Assembly (NCBI GenBank): GCA_964521065.1
Contig: CAZFPQ010000051.1
Location: forward strand, 1-33,088
DNA from: CAYVAP01 sp964521065
GTDB lineage: Bacteria > Bacteroidota > Bacteroidia > J057
Direction: 5' to 3'
DNA: 33,088 bases
Shown: one piece after another, positions 1-8,051 of the stretch
How the letters are laid out: each line of letters opens with the position of its first letter
Numbering within the stretch: the first letter of the stretch is position 1
Made by a program: the position numbers and the translations under genes
The notes under the pieces: model-generated
What the model saw: only the letters and a program-made list of their open reading frames with translations
What the model was told of the DNA's origin: nothing
Databases searched by the model: none

Positions 1-14
1 TGGTGGAAGCTCCT

Positions 15-2456
15 TCAAAAGGTCTGGACCCTGGTCCGGGCCTTTTGGCTTTGATATATGGCTTCAATTAGCTCTAAGGCTTGGTAGGGCTTAGGTATAT
101 GCCCATCCATGCCGGCCGCCCAGCATTGTTCTAATTCACTTTGAATAGGGCTGGCCGTCATGGCTAAAATGGGAACAGGGAGCCGCTTGGGGTCACGACT
201 CTCCAGGTCTCTGATGGCCAAGGTGGCTTCACAGCCACTCATTTCTGGCATGTGCATGTCCATCAAGATGAGGTCAAATTCTTGGGCTTGAACTTGCTCG
301 ACTGCTTTTTTTCCATCGGTAGCTACTACAATAGAAACCTCAGGGAGATACCATGCTAGATCGTCCTGTGCCACCATCACATTGAATTCATTGTCTTCAG
401 CCAGCAGGATTTGAAGCCCAGCTAATTCTTGGCCAAGGGCCTTAGCTTGAGATTCTGGGTCCATTTTTGGCTGAGAGGTCGAGGCTACTGGACGATAAGG
501 GATAGTAAAATAAAAGATACTTCCTTCTCCCAAGGTGCTTTCTACTCCAATGTCCCCACCGTGAAGTTGGACCAGTTGCTGAGCAATGCTCAAACCTAGG
601 CCTGTACCTCCAAACTGCCGAGTGGTGTTAGACTCGGCTTGGGCAAAGGAATCAAATATGTGGGCCTGCTTATCGGGAGGAATCCCAATGCCGCTGTCTC
701 TTACCTCAAAGCGTAACATGTCCTCTGTCATATCGAGATTGATCTGGACAAAACCCTTTTCGGTAAACTTGATGGCGTTGCCGGTGAGGTTGGTCAGGAC
801 TTGCCCGAGCCGGGTAGGGTCTGCTAAGCCTTCTTGGGGTAGACCCTGCGCAATTTCAAATGAAAGCTCAAGTCCTTTTTCGGCTGCCTTTCCCTCAAGC
901 AAAGTCGTTATCTCCTCTAAGGCGGCCTGAAAGTTTGTGGGGATCAGGTCAATCTCCAACTTGCCTGCTTCGATCTTTGATAAGTCAAGGACGTCATTGA
1001 GGATTACCAGGAGGCGCGAGGCACTGGCTTCCATGATTTTCAGAAAGCTTTTTTGCTCTGGTCTAGGGTCTCGGCGTTTGAGGGATTCGATCATGCCCGA
1101 AATTGCGTGCATAGGCGTCCGAATTTCGTGGGACATGTTGGCTAAAAATTGCTCTTTGTGCTTTTCAGATTGTTCGGCTCTACGCTTTTCCCTTTCTATG
1201 ATTCTCTGCTGTTGTTGGCTGATCTTGAGCCGGTTAAAGAGTAGTATGGCAAAAACTAAGGCAAGGATTAGCCCAGAAACTACTGCTAAAATGATGATGC
1301 GTTGCCTCTCCCTTTCTTCTTGCTCCAAGGTAAGCTGTTTGTCATACTTATAAGCCATTTCTTGCCTAATGAGTGCTCGGCGATTTTCTTCGTTTACCAA
1401 GCTGTCTTGCATCTCATGGGACAACTGGGTGAGGTAATAAGCATTTTCAAAATCTCCCAGTTTTTCAGATACTTTGGCCAAGGTCTCAGCACTTCCTTTG
1501 ATGGTGCCGGGGGATTCCAATTCTTTGGCGATTTTTAAAGAGGAAGCCGCATAGCTTTGGGCCATTTCTAATTGATCCTGCCCTAGATAAACTTCTGCCA
1601 AAGCGCCATAAAGCAGGGAAATCCTTTCCATGTCTTCGAAGAGAAGAGAAAGCCTTAGGGCTTCTTCTAGGTAGATGATGGCCAGACTATCTGCACCAAC
1701 GTTATGATAAAGATCGCCAATGGAGTTGTAGGACTCTGCTCTGCCACGGGGATCTTGAGTCCGTAGGAGGAGTCCCTTGGTTAGGTAGTCTAAGGCAAGC
1801 TTTCCCTCCTCCTGTTCGGCGTAGATATTGCCAATATTGGTGAGGATGGAGGCTTTGGTGGCCTGACTACGTTGCAGGGTATCTACGATGGAGAGGGCCT
1901 GGAAATAGTATGCTAGGGCAGTTTCGGTATCTCCTTCATACTGGTAGACGTTACCCAAATTGTTGCGGATGGTCGCGACCCGGCGTAGGTCATTTCTTCG
2001 TTCGGCCATTTCCATGGCCTTTACGTAGCAATCTATAGCTGCAGGATAGTCCCCAAGCTTTTGATAGATGTTGCCTAGGTTTGTCTGAGTGGCCAAATAT
2101 CCCTCCCCTTCCTCAGCCTCTTCATACAAAGTCAAACTCCTTTGCAGTAAGCTTATGGCCTGCTTTGGTTGGCCTTTTAGAAACTGAACGACTCCTTGGG
2201 TATTGAGCGCATTGGCTTGGTACTTGGGTTGATCCATGGCGGATGCGGAGTCCAGTAGGATATCTGCTAACCAGAAAGAGGTATCAGGATTAACTTTTAG
2301 GTATTCATCCCAACTTAGCCTAAAAAGAGCCTCAAGCCGTGCTGTATCAGGAAGTCCAGGATCAATAAATCTCTGCCATAAAGTGGAGGTATGGTATTGA
2401 GCAGGCAACACCAACACCAAAGCCAAAAATAAACTTAACAATCCTCCACGTTTCAT
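15..2456 (-). CDS. TPR-containing hybrid sensor histidine kinase with C-terminal receiver
   Basis: An 813-residue membrane hybrid two-component kinase. A signal peptide (about 1-20) precedes an extracytoplasmic TPR array (about 80-355) with repeats of about 40 residues. A single transmembrane helix (about 387-407) leads into a coiled linker. The HisKA box has phospho-acceptor His443 in MSHEIRTP. The HATPase domain has its N-box near 548-563, G1 at DSGIGIP (587-593) and G2 at GGTGLGLS (616-623). The receiver (about 682-800) has phospho-acceptor Asp733 in LMDMHMP and the conserved Lys789, so an internal His-Asp relay is possible. No DNA-binding output is present, so the signal probably passes to a separate Hpt or regulator protein. 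The gene stands alone on the minus strand, away from the cyclase block, and ends 14 bp from the window edge. The ligand is unknown; TPRs in such Bacteroidota sensors are presumed to bind proteins or peptides. Confidence 0.93.
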   Translation of the reverse strand: MKRGGLLSLFLALVLVLPAQYHTSTLWQRFIDPGLPDTARLEALFRLSWDEYLKVNPDTSFWLADILLDSASAMDQPKYQANALNTQGVVQFLKGQPKQAISLLQRSLTLYEEAEEGEGYLATQTNLGNIYQKLGDYPAAIDCYVKAMEMAERRNDLRRVATIRNNLGNVYQYEGDTETALAYYFQALSIVDTLQRSQATKASILTNIGNIYAEQEEGKLALDYLTKGLLLRTQDPRGRAESYNSIGDLYHNVGADSLAIIYLEEALRLSLLFEDMERISLLYGALAEVYLGQDQLEMAQSYAASSLKIAKELESPGTIKGSAETLAKVSEKLGDFENAYYLTQLSHEMQDSLVNEENRRALIRQEMAYKYDKQLTLEQEERERQRIIILAVVSGLILALVFAILLFNRLKISQQQQRIIEREKRRAEQSEKHKEQFLANMSHEIRTPMHAISGMIESLKRRDPRPEQKSFLKIMEASASRLLVILNDVLDLSKIEAGKLEIDLIPTNFQAALEEITTLLEGKAAEKGLELSFEIAQGLPQEGLADPTRLGQVLTNLTGNAIKFTEKGFVQINLDMTEDMLRFEVRDSGIGIPPDKQAHIFDSFAQAESNTTRQFGGTGLGLSIAQQLVQLHGGDIGVESTLGEGSIFYFTIPYRPVASTSQPKMDPESQAKALGQELAGLQILLAEDNEFNVMVAQDDLAWYLPEVSIVVATDGKKAVEQVQAQEFDLILMDMHMPEMSGCEATLAIRDLESRDPKRLPVPILAMTASPIQSELEQCWAAGMDGHIPKPYQALELIEAIYQSQKARTRVQTF

Positions 2457-2934
2457 ATAGGAAAGTTAACAAAATCTATGAATCAGAGCAGTTCGCGATT
2501 GGTCACAAGGCCAAAAGATAATTGGTGAAACCGTTAGATAGACAGATGTTGATATTTTGATGGATTACCTTGATCTTGATTTCAGTAAAACAGACCTGTC
2601 ACACCCCTAGGCTTTGTTTTGATTGATTAGTACGGCTTTTCGTTTGGCGGGCGATTCGAGTTTCTTCGAATCGCCATTTTCTTTGTTGGGTGAATAGATT
2701 TGTCAGGGTAAGAAGTTAGAGGAGGGCAAAAGCTATGAGTGAAAGCAAATGGGCATTTGGCCCCTGTCTACTTGTTCCACTTGTAAGACGAAATCTAAGT
2801 TTAAATATCCCCGGGCTACCGTTTGATAATAGAGACTGCCGATGGGTAGCTAATGCTAGCAGGTCTGCTTTTTCTTGTTGACATTACGTGAGTTCAGATA
2901 AACAAATAATATTCACCCCCCCCCCCAATTATCT
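2457..2934. other. Gene-poor intergenic region with orphan hairpin
   Basis: About 480 bp between the divergent hybrid kinase and the small membrane-protein candidate. It holds an intrinsic-terminator-like hairpin at 2650-2684, a weak AGCA/TGCT hairpin followed by a T-rich stretch near 2859-2880, and an 11-C homopolymer at 2916-2926. The only open frames are short (16 codons near 2478 and 2560, and 48 codons at 2735-2881) and none resembles a known protein. An untranslated RNA ending at the first hairpin is possible but not shown. Confidence 0.5.
2650..2684 (+). terminator. Orphan intrinsic terminator-like hairpin
   Basis: A perfect 10-bp stem (GGCGATTCGA at 2650-2659 with TCGAATCGCC at 2666-2675) has a 6-nt loop and is followed by ATTTTCTTT, the layout of a plus-strand rho-independent terminator. 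No plus-strand protein gene lies upstream within the window. On the minus strand the flank is not T-rich, so it does not suit the kinase gene. Confidence 0.6.
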
Positions 2935-2938
2935 GAAC

Positions 2939-3160
2939 ATGGCCTCATTCATTCCAAGCTATTGGATTCTATTGGTACTCACGCTTTTTGGTGGGATGGC
3001 TTATCTTTTTCTTCGCTATCCCCCTCGTTTTAGGTCATTAGGCCAGCCCCATCTCATCAAAGAAATATTTCGACGCCATTCCTCTCAAACGGATAGTGGC
3101 CAATTATCGCGAATTCCCATTCCTCCCGGTAAGATATTGGGTGAAGTTCAGCAGCACTAG
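2939..3160 (+). CDS. Hypothetical 73-residue single-pass membrane protein
   Basis: I do not recognise a family. An ATG at 2939 gives 73 residues: one hydrophobic segment (about residues 6-25, SYWILLVLTLFGGMAYLFLR) followed by a basic, probably cytoplasmic tail. A longer frame from a GTG at 2888 is open but runs through an 11-C tract, and the ATG lies 12 bp after that tract, so I prefer the ATG. A good intrinsic terminator follows 10 bp after the stop, which supports a real transcript. The lack of homology and the small size keep confidence low. Confidence 0.4.
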   Translation: MASFIPSYWILLVLTLFGGMAYLFLRYPPRFRSLGQPHLIKEIFRRHSSQTDSGQLSRIPIPPGKILGEVQQH

Positions 3161-3170
3161 TTGTTGTAGC

Positions 3171-3205
3171 AGGCGGTCTGTTTTGTCGGATCGCCTGATC
3201 TTTTT
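3171..3205 (+). terminator. Intrinsic terminator after the small membrane ORF
   Basis: A 10-bp stem (AGGCGGTCTG at 3171-3180 with CGGATCGCCT at 3187-3196, two G-U pairs) has loop TTTTGT and is followed by GATCTTTTT. It separates the small ORF from the cyclase block. Confidence 0.7.
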
Positions 3206-3312
3206 CTCCCTGATTTTACCCAGGTATCCCAGATGTAGATGCTAGGTTTTATCTTGAGCAGAGAGAGAAGGATGGAGGGCATTGGAATATCTGAATTGAA
3301 TCCATTCCTAGC

Positions 3313-3340
3313 TTGCTTGACTCAATCATGAATAGCTTGA
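3313..3340 (+). promoter_or_regulatory. Possible Bacteroidota-type promoter for the cyclase block
   Basis: TTG (3313-3315), 17 bp, then TAGCTTGA (3333-3340), near the TTG-N17-TAnnTTTG consensus but imperfect at the last two positions of the -7 box. It would give a leader of about 40 nt before the ATG at 3387. Confidence 0.3.
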
Positions 3341-3386
3341 TCTAGCACTAGGTGATGTAAAGGGGATTCGGAAATATTCGTAGGCA

Positions 3387-5708
3387 ATGAATTGGGAATA
3401 CCACGAATTACAAAGGCATAAAATCGTACCGTTGATCACCTGGCTGGGGTATGTGTTGATTGGCATTTCATGGGGAGGCTACCCTTCCATTGGACTGGGA
3501 CAAACCCTAGGAGTTGAGCAAGCTTCTACTCCCTCTTCATTGAACCAAATGCTAACCGAGGCCCAAGCAATCTTAGCTAGCACCCCAGATTCAAGCTTGC
3601 TCCTAGCTAAGCAGGCGGAAAATATGGCCATCAAGGAAGCCTTGCCCAGTTTTGAGGGCCTTGCCTTATTGATACAAGGACAAGCGCAGTTCAACTTGAC
3701 TCAGGTGGACTCAGCACTCAATTTATTCCAGCGCAGTGCCGATCTGTTGCTGGCTGACTCCATTGAAGTCCAACACCTATACAAGGTCCTACAGTCTCTC
3801 GCTTGGGGGATGTTGAATTCATCAAGGCAAGCCAAGGCCGAACCTTATTTTGACCTATTGCTAGAGTTAAGTCAGAGCCCCTTCCTTTTTACCTACCGAG
3901 CCCGAGCCATCGCCGATTATGGAGCCTGTTTGATCAGCCAGGGCAAGCTAGCTCAAGGAGTTAGGTACTTAGAAGAAAATCAGCCCTTGATAGAAGAAGC
4001 CAGAGACAGCCTAAACCTGATCCGAAACCATTTGAATCTTGCTTTGGCCTATCGGCGCCTAGGGGCATACCAGGAGACGCTGGGGCAATACCAGGCTGCG
4101 CTGGATCTACAATCGGCATCTGGAGAGCTAGAAGACATGATGCTAACTTATAATCGGCGTGGCCGGCTATACCAGGAATTGGGGCAATTTGGACAGGCTT
4201 TGAGTGAATATCAACAGAGCAGGATGTTGGCAGATTCTCTTGGCCAGTCCCTGGTAGCCGCTGATGCCCTTAGCAATTTAGGAACCCTTTACGCCAACCA
4301 TGGAGACTATGATGAAGCCTGGGAATACTATCAAAAGGCCCATATCCTATATGCTGAAAGCCATGATTCGGTACGCCTTTCGGTATATTTTATCCGATTG
4401 GGAAATTGGCATTTTCTACAGGGAGGGCTTGATTCCGCTTTGCATTGGTACCAGCGATCACTAGACCTGGAAACCCAACTGCTTCGAGCCAATGGCATCG
4501 CCACTGCCTTGACCAATCTGGGGAGTGTGTATGCCAGAAAAAAACAGTTTGAAAAGGCCCTCGACTCTTATAAAAAAGCGCTAGATCTCCGCAGAGCCAA
4601 TGAGAACCGCTTTGAGCTTCCATCCCTGCTGATAAATATGGCCAACCTCGCGTACGATCTAGCTCGATATGCAAAGGCTGAGAACTATGCTCAGGAGGGC
4701 CTGCGATTGGCCGAACAGCAAAACCAGCTTGGCTCCATTGCAGATGCGGCAGAGGTGCTTCGAAAAATTTATGAAGCGCAGAGGCGTCCCCTTTTGGCCT
4801 TAAAGATGTATCGGCGATTTGTAGAAACCCGCGATTCCCTAGACCATGCTGCAAACCGAGAAAAGCTGAACCGCTTTGCCTTTGAAAAGGAAGCTTTGGC
4901 GGACAGTTTGGAGTTTTTAAGGAAAAGTGAGGTAAAAGATTTGGCCTTAGCTAGGCAAGCCGCCATTGTAGGCCGGCAAAGGGCTGTGATTGTAGCCATC
5001 ATTTTGGGTTTTCTGGCCAGTGTTGCCATAGCTTGGCTGATCTATCGCGGCAAGCGTCGTTCCGACGAACTCCTTCTCAACATCTTGCCGGCAGAAACCG
5101 CAGCAGAATTAAAAGCTACCGGCAGGACCTCCGTTCGGGAATATGAGCGGGTCAGCATCCTCTTTTCAGATTTTGTGGGCTTCACCCAGCTTGCAGAAAA
5201 ACTCCCTGCCAGCGAATTGGTGGCCGAAATCGACACCTGCTTCAAGGCCTTTGACGAGATCATGACCCAGTATGGCCTAGAGAAGATCAAGACCATCGGC
5301 GATGCCTACATGGCAGCAGGAGGCCTGCCTGATCCCCTGGGCGCCAGCACTAAAACCGTGGTCCTCGCAGGATTGGCGATGCAACAATTCATCGAGCAAA
5401 GGAAATATGAACGAAGGTCACTTGGATTGCCCTATTTTGAGATGCGGGTTGGGATTCACACGGGGCCGGTCGTCGCGGGAGTAGTGGGGTTGAAAAAATT
5501 TCAGTACGATGTCTGGGGGGATACGGTGAATACGGCGAGTCGCATCGAAAGCCACGGGGCAACCGGCAGGGTAAATATTTCTGCCAGTACCTACGAGTTA
5601 CTACTAGGAAATAGGGAATTAGACTTTCAAGCACGTGGAGCTATTGAGGTAAAGGGCAAAGGCATGGTAGAAATGTATTTTATCCGATCTGTCGAGTCAT
5701 CTTCCTGA
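3387..5708 (+). CDS. TPR-transmembrane class III adenylate cyclase (first of three)
   Basis: A 773-residue protein predicted to make cAMP from ATP at the inner membrane. An N-terminal hydrophobic segment (about 14-30) is followed by an extracytoplasmic TPR array (about 90-475), a coiled region, a transmembrane helix (about 531-552) and a cytoplasmic class III cyclase domain (about 585-770). The linker has the LLLNILP motif common before such domains. Catalytic residues are all present: metal-binding Asp595 (LFSDFVGFT) and Asp639 (KTIGDAYM), adenine-selecting Lys635 and Asp708 (QYDVWGD), and transition-state Asn715 and Arg719. It should therefore act as a homodimer and be ATP-specific. It is followed after 46 bp by a paralogue, and its TPR region is the most diverged of the three. 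The signal sensed is unknown. Confidence 0.93.
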   Translation: MNWEYHELQRHKIVPLITWLGYVLIGISWGGYPSIGLGQTLGVEQASTPSSLNQMLTEAQAILASTPDSSLLLAKQAENMAIKEALPSFEGLALLIQGQAQFNLTQVDSALNLFQRSADLLLADSIEVQHLYKVLQSLAWGMLNSSRQAKAEPYFDLLLELSQSPFLFTYRARAIADYGACLISQGKLAQGVRYLEENQPLIEEARDSLNLIRNHLNLALAYRRLGAYQETLGQYQAALDLQSASGELEDMMLTYNRRGRLYQELGQFGQALSEYQQSRMLADSLGQSLVAADALSNLGTLYANHGDYDEAWEYYQKAHILYAESHDSVRLSVYFIRLGNWHFLQGGLDSALHWYQRSLDLETQLLRANGIATALTNLGSVYARKKQFEKALDSYKKALDLRRANENRFELPSLLINMANLAYDLARYAKAENYAQEGLRLAEQQNQLGSIADAAEVLRKIYEAQRRPLLALKMYRRFVETRDSLDHAANREKLNRFAFEKEALADSLEFLRKSEVKDLALARQAAIVGRQRAVIVAIILGFLASVAIAWLIYRGKRRSDELLLNILPAETAAELKATGRTSVREYERVSILFSDFVGFTQLAEKLPASELVAEIDTCFKAFDEIMTQYGLEKIKTIGDAYMAAGGLPDPLGASTKTVVLAGLAMQQFIEQRKYERRSLGLPYFEMRVGIHTGPVVAGVVGLKKFQYDVWGDTVNTASRIESHGATGRVNISASTYELLLGNRELDFQARGAIEVKGKGMVEMYFIRSVESSS

Positions 5709-5754
5709 ACGGAATTTTACCCATCAAACATAACGCACCTTATTGTCACTGGTC

Positions 5755-8013
5755 ATGAAAAAATACCTAGTCTTCTATTTTCTTTTGCCTATGATGGCTT
5801 TTGGCCAGTTATCGGTGGACTCTTTACGCCAGGTGTGCGAGGATCAAAACCTACCAGACACACTAAGATACGACGCCTTAGGTAGGCTGACCTTTCACTA
5901 CATAGCAAGGCAGCCGGATAGTGCTTTGTACTTCAATGATCAGTACTTTGCCTTAGCGATAGCTCGCGGGGACTCATCGGCATTGGCCCAGCCACTGGTG
6001 CAAAAAGGGATCTATTTCACCAATCTTGGTGAATACGAGTCGGCTTTGGAACTATACAATCGGAGCCTGAGGATTAAGCGCGATTTAAATGATCAAGAAG
6101 GAATCGCCGGTGTATTGACCAACATTGGGATGCTCTACGAATTTCAAGGTGATTATGATCAGGCGCTTTCTTTCTACCACCAAAGCTTGAGCCTGGCGGA
6201 GGAATGTTGCCAGCCAACGGATGTGTTTCGGTCTTTAATGAATATAGGTAACATCCATAATAACCAGGGAGAGTATGATCAGTCTATCGAATATTACCAA
6301 CGTAGCTTGGGTATAGCTGTTGATTTACCTGATTCAGCCTTTAAAGCCAAGGTTTTGAACAACATTGGACTCACCTACTTTTACCGAGGAGACTATGACC
6401 AAGCCCTTGAATATTACAATCGAAGTCTAAAGGTAAAAGAATCCATTGGCTACAAAAAAGGGATGGCGATGTCACTTGGTAATATAGCCGGGATCTATTT
6501 GAAGCAAGGAAATTTCGCTCGGAGCCTAGAGGAGTATAAGCGTTGCTTAAGTATTTTTCAATCACTGGGATCTGAACCGCATATTGCCACGGTCTTGGCA
6601 AGCATCGGCAAAGTGTACCAGCTACAAGGGGATTACGGCCAAAGCCTGGATTACGTCGAACAAAGTTTGGCCATCCAAGAGGCCACGGGGAATCTAGCTG
6701 GCTCTGCTGGTACCCTTAATCAAGTAAGCACCCTTTATAAGCTTCAAGGCAATTTTCCACAAGCCTTAGATTATGCCCAGCAGAGTCTGAAAAGTTGGGA
6801 AAATATCGGTGGCAAATTGGGTGTTGCTACGACCTTGATCAACATAGGGAGTATATATCAACGTCAAGGCGACTATCCAAAGGCACTAGAACATTGCGAA
6901 CGTAGCCTCAAACTGTTCGAAAGCTTGGGAGATCAAACCGGTATAGGGGGAGCATTGGCCCAGCTTAGCAGCCTGTATCTAAATTTAAAAAACTATACCC
7001 AGGCACAACTTTTTGGGGAAAAGGCGATCCGCCACCTTCAAGCAACCGGGGCTGCTGGAGAACTTAAGGAAGCAGCAAATGTGTTGTATGAAGTATATAA
7101 ACGCAAGGGATTGGACTCAGAAGCACTAAGGATGTATGAACTCCACATCAGCATGCGAGATAGCCTAAATAGTGTCGAGAACCAGCGCGCCATCATACGT
7201 TATGATTATGAGAAGCAAGCTTTAGCAGATAGCATAGAATTTGCCAAAACTGCAGAAATCAAAGATTTGGAAATCTCTCGGCAGCGGACTGGGTTGCTAG
7301 GTACCGGAGTCGCGATTTTCTTATTGCTTCTTCTAGCCCTGTCTATATTTCGGAGCAAGCGACGCTCCGATCAACTTCTCCTCAATATCCTTCCGGCAGA
7401 GACCGCCGCTGAACTGAAGGCCACTGGATCAGCTGCCGCCAAAGAATACGAGCAGGTTTCAGTTCTTTTCTCTGATTTCATTGGCTTTACCCAGCTTTCC
7501 GAGCAACTCACGGCCGCTGAATTGGTTTCCGAAATCGACACCTGTTTCAAAGCCTTTGATGACATCATCACTCGGTATGGATTAGAAAAAATCAAGACCA
7601 TTGGTGATGCTTACATGGCTGTCGGTGGCTTGCCTGATCCACTCAGCGCCAGCCCCAAGGATGTAGTCCTCGCAGGATTAGCGATGCAGCAATTCATTGA
7701 AGAAAGAAAAACGAAGCGTGAATCTCGCGGCTTACCCTTTTTTGAGATGCGCTTGGGCATCCACACGGGGCCGGTCGTCGCGGGAGTAGTGGGCGTGAAA
7801 AAATTCCAGTATGACGTCTGGGGAGATACGGTGAACACGGCGAGTCGAATGGAGAGCAATGGCCAAGTGGGGCAAGTGAATGTTTCTGCCAAGACCTTTG
7901 AACTGCTCCAGTTTGACCCTGAGCTTAGCTTTGAGGAGCGCGGGACCATCGAAGCCAAAGGAAAAGGCCTGCTAGAAATGTATTTTGTGTCTCTTGTCAG
8001 CTCTGCTTTTTAA
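5755..8013 (+). CDS. TPR-transmembrane class III adenylate cyclase (second of three)
   Basis: A 752-residue paralogue of its neighbours. I use the ATG at 5755 rather than an in-frame TTG at 5743, because it begins a clean signal peptide (MKKYLVFYFLLPMMAFGQ). TPR repeats with a 40-residue period (consensus NIG-x2-Y-x3-GDY-x-QAL-x-YY-x-RSL) fill about 80-430. A transmembrane helix (about 513-532) leads to the cyclase domain. Metal ligands Asp574 and Asp618, specificity pair Lys614 and Asp687, and Asn694/Arg698 are intact, so ATP cyclase activity is expected. It lies 46 bp after the first cyclase and 38 bp before the third, so co-transcription is likely. A 76-bp tract of its catalytic region is identical to the third gene. 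Confidence 0.93.
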   Translation: MKKYLVFYFLLPMMAFGQLSVDSLRQVCEDQNLPDTLRYDALGRLTFHYIARQPDSALYFNDQYFALAIARGDSSALAQPLVQKGIYFTNLGEYESALELYNRSLRIKRDLNDQEGIAGVLTNIGMLYEFQGDYDQALSFYHQSLSLAEECCQPTDVFRSLMNIGNIHNNQGEYDQSIEYYQRSLGIAVDLPDSAFKAKVLNNIGLTYFYRGDYDQALEYYNRSLKVKESIGYKKGMAMSLGNIAGIYLKQGNFARSLEEYKRCLSIFQSLGSEPHIATVLASIGKVYQLQGDYGQSLDYVEQSLAIQEATGNLAGSAGTLNQVSTLYKLQGNFPQALDYAQQSLKSWENIGGKLGVATTLINIGSIYQRQGDYPKALEHCERSLKLFESLGDQTGIGGALAQLSSLYLNLKNYTQAQLFGEKAIRHLQATGAAGELKEAANVLYEVYKRKGLDSEALRMYELHISMRDSLNSVENQRAIIRYDYEKQALADSIEFAKTAEIKDLEISRQRTGLLGTGVAIFLLLLLALSIFRSKRRSDQLLLNILPAETAAELKATGSAAAKEYEQVSVLFSDFIGFTQLSEQLTAAELVSEIDTCFKAFDDIITRYGLEKIKTIGDAYMAVGGLPDPLSASPKDVVLAGLAMQQFIEERKTKRESRGLPFFEMRLGIHTGPVVAGVVGVKKFQYDVWGDTVNTASRMESNGQVGQVNVSAKTFELLQFDPELSFEERGTIEAKGKGLLEMYFVSLVSSAF

Positions 8014-8051
8014 AGCATTGAAACCTCTGCACCCACAATGATCCTTGCGGC

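Noticed and set aside
2735..2881. 48-codon ORF with a purine-rich sequence ahead of its ATG
   Set aside because: No hydrophobic or other pattern, no known relative, and Bacteroidota rarely use Shine-Dalgarno sites, so the purine-rich stretch is weak support.
4390..4854. 154-codon open frame antisense to the first cyclase
   Set aside because: Composition is not protein-like and it overlaps a convincing TPR region; a shadow frame.
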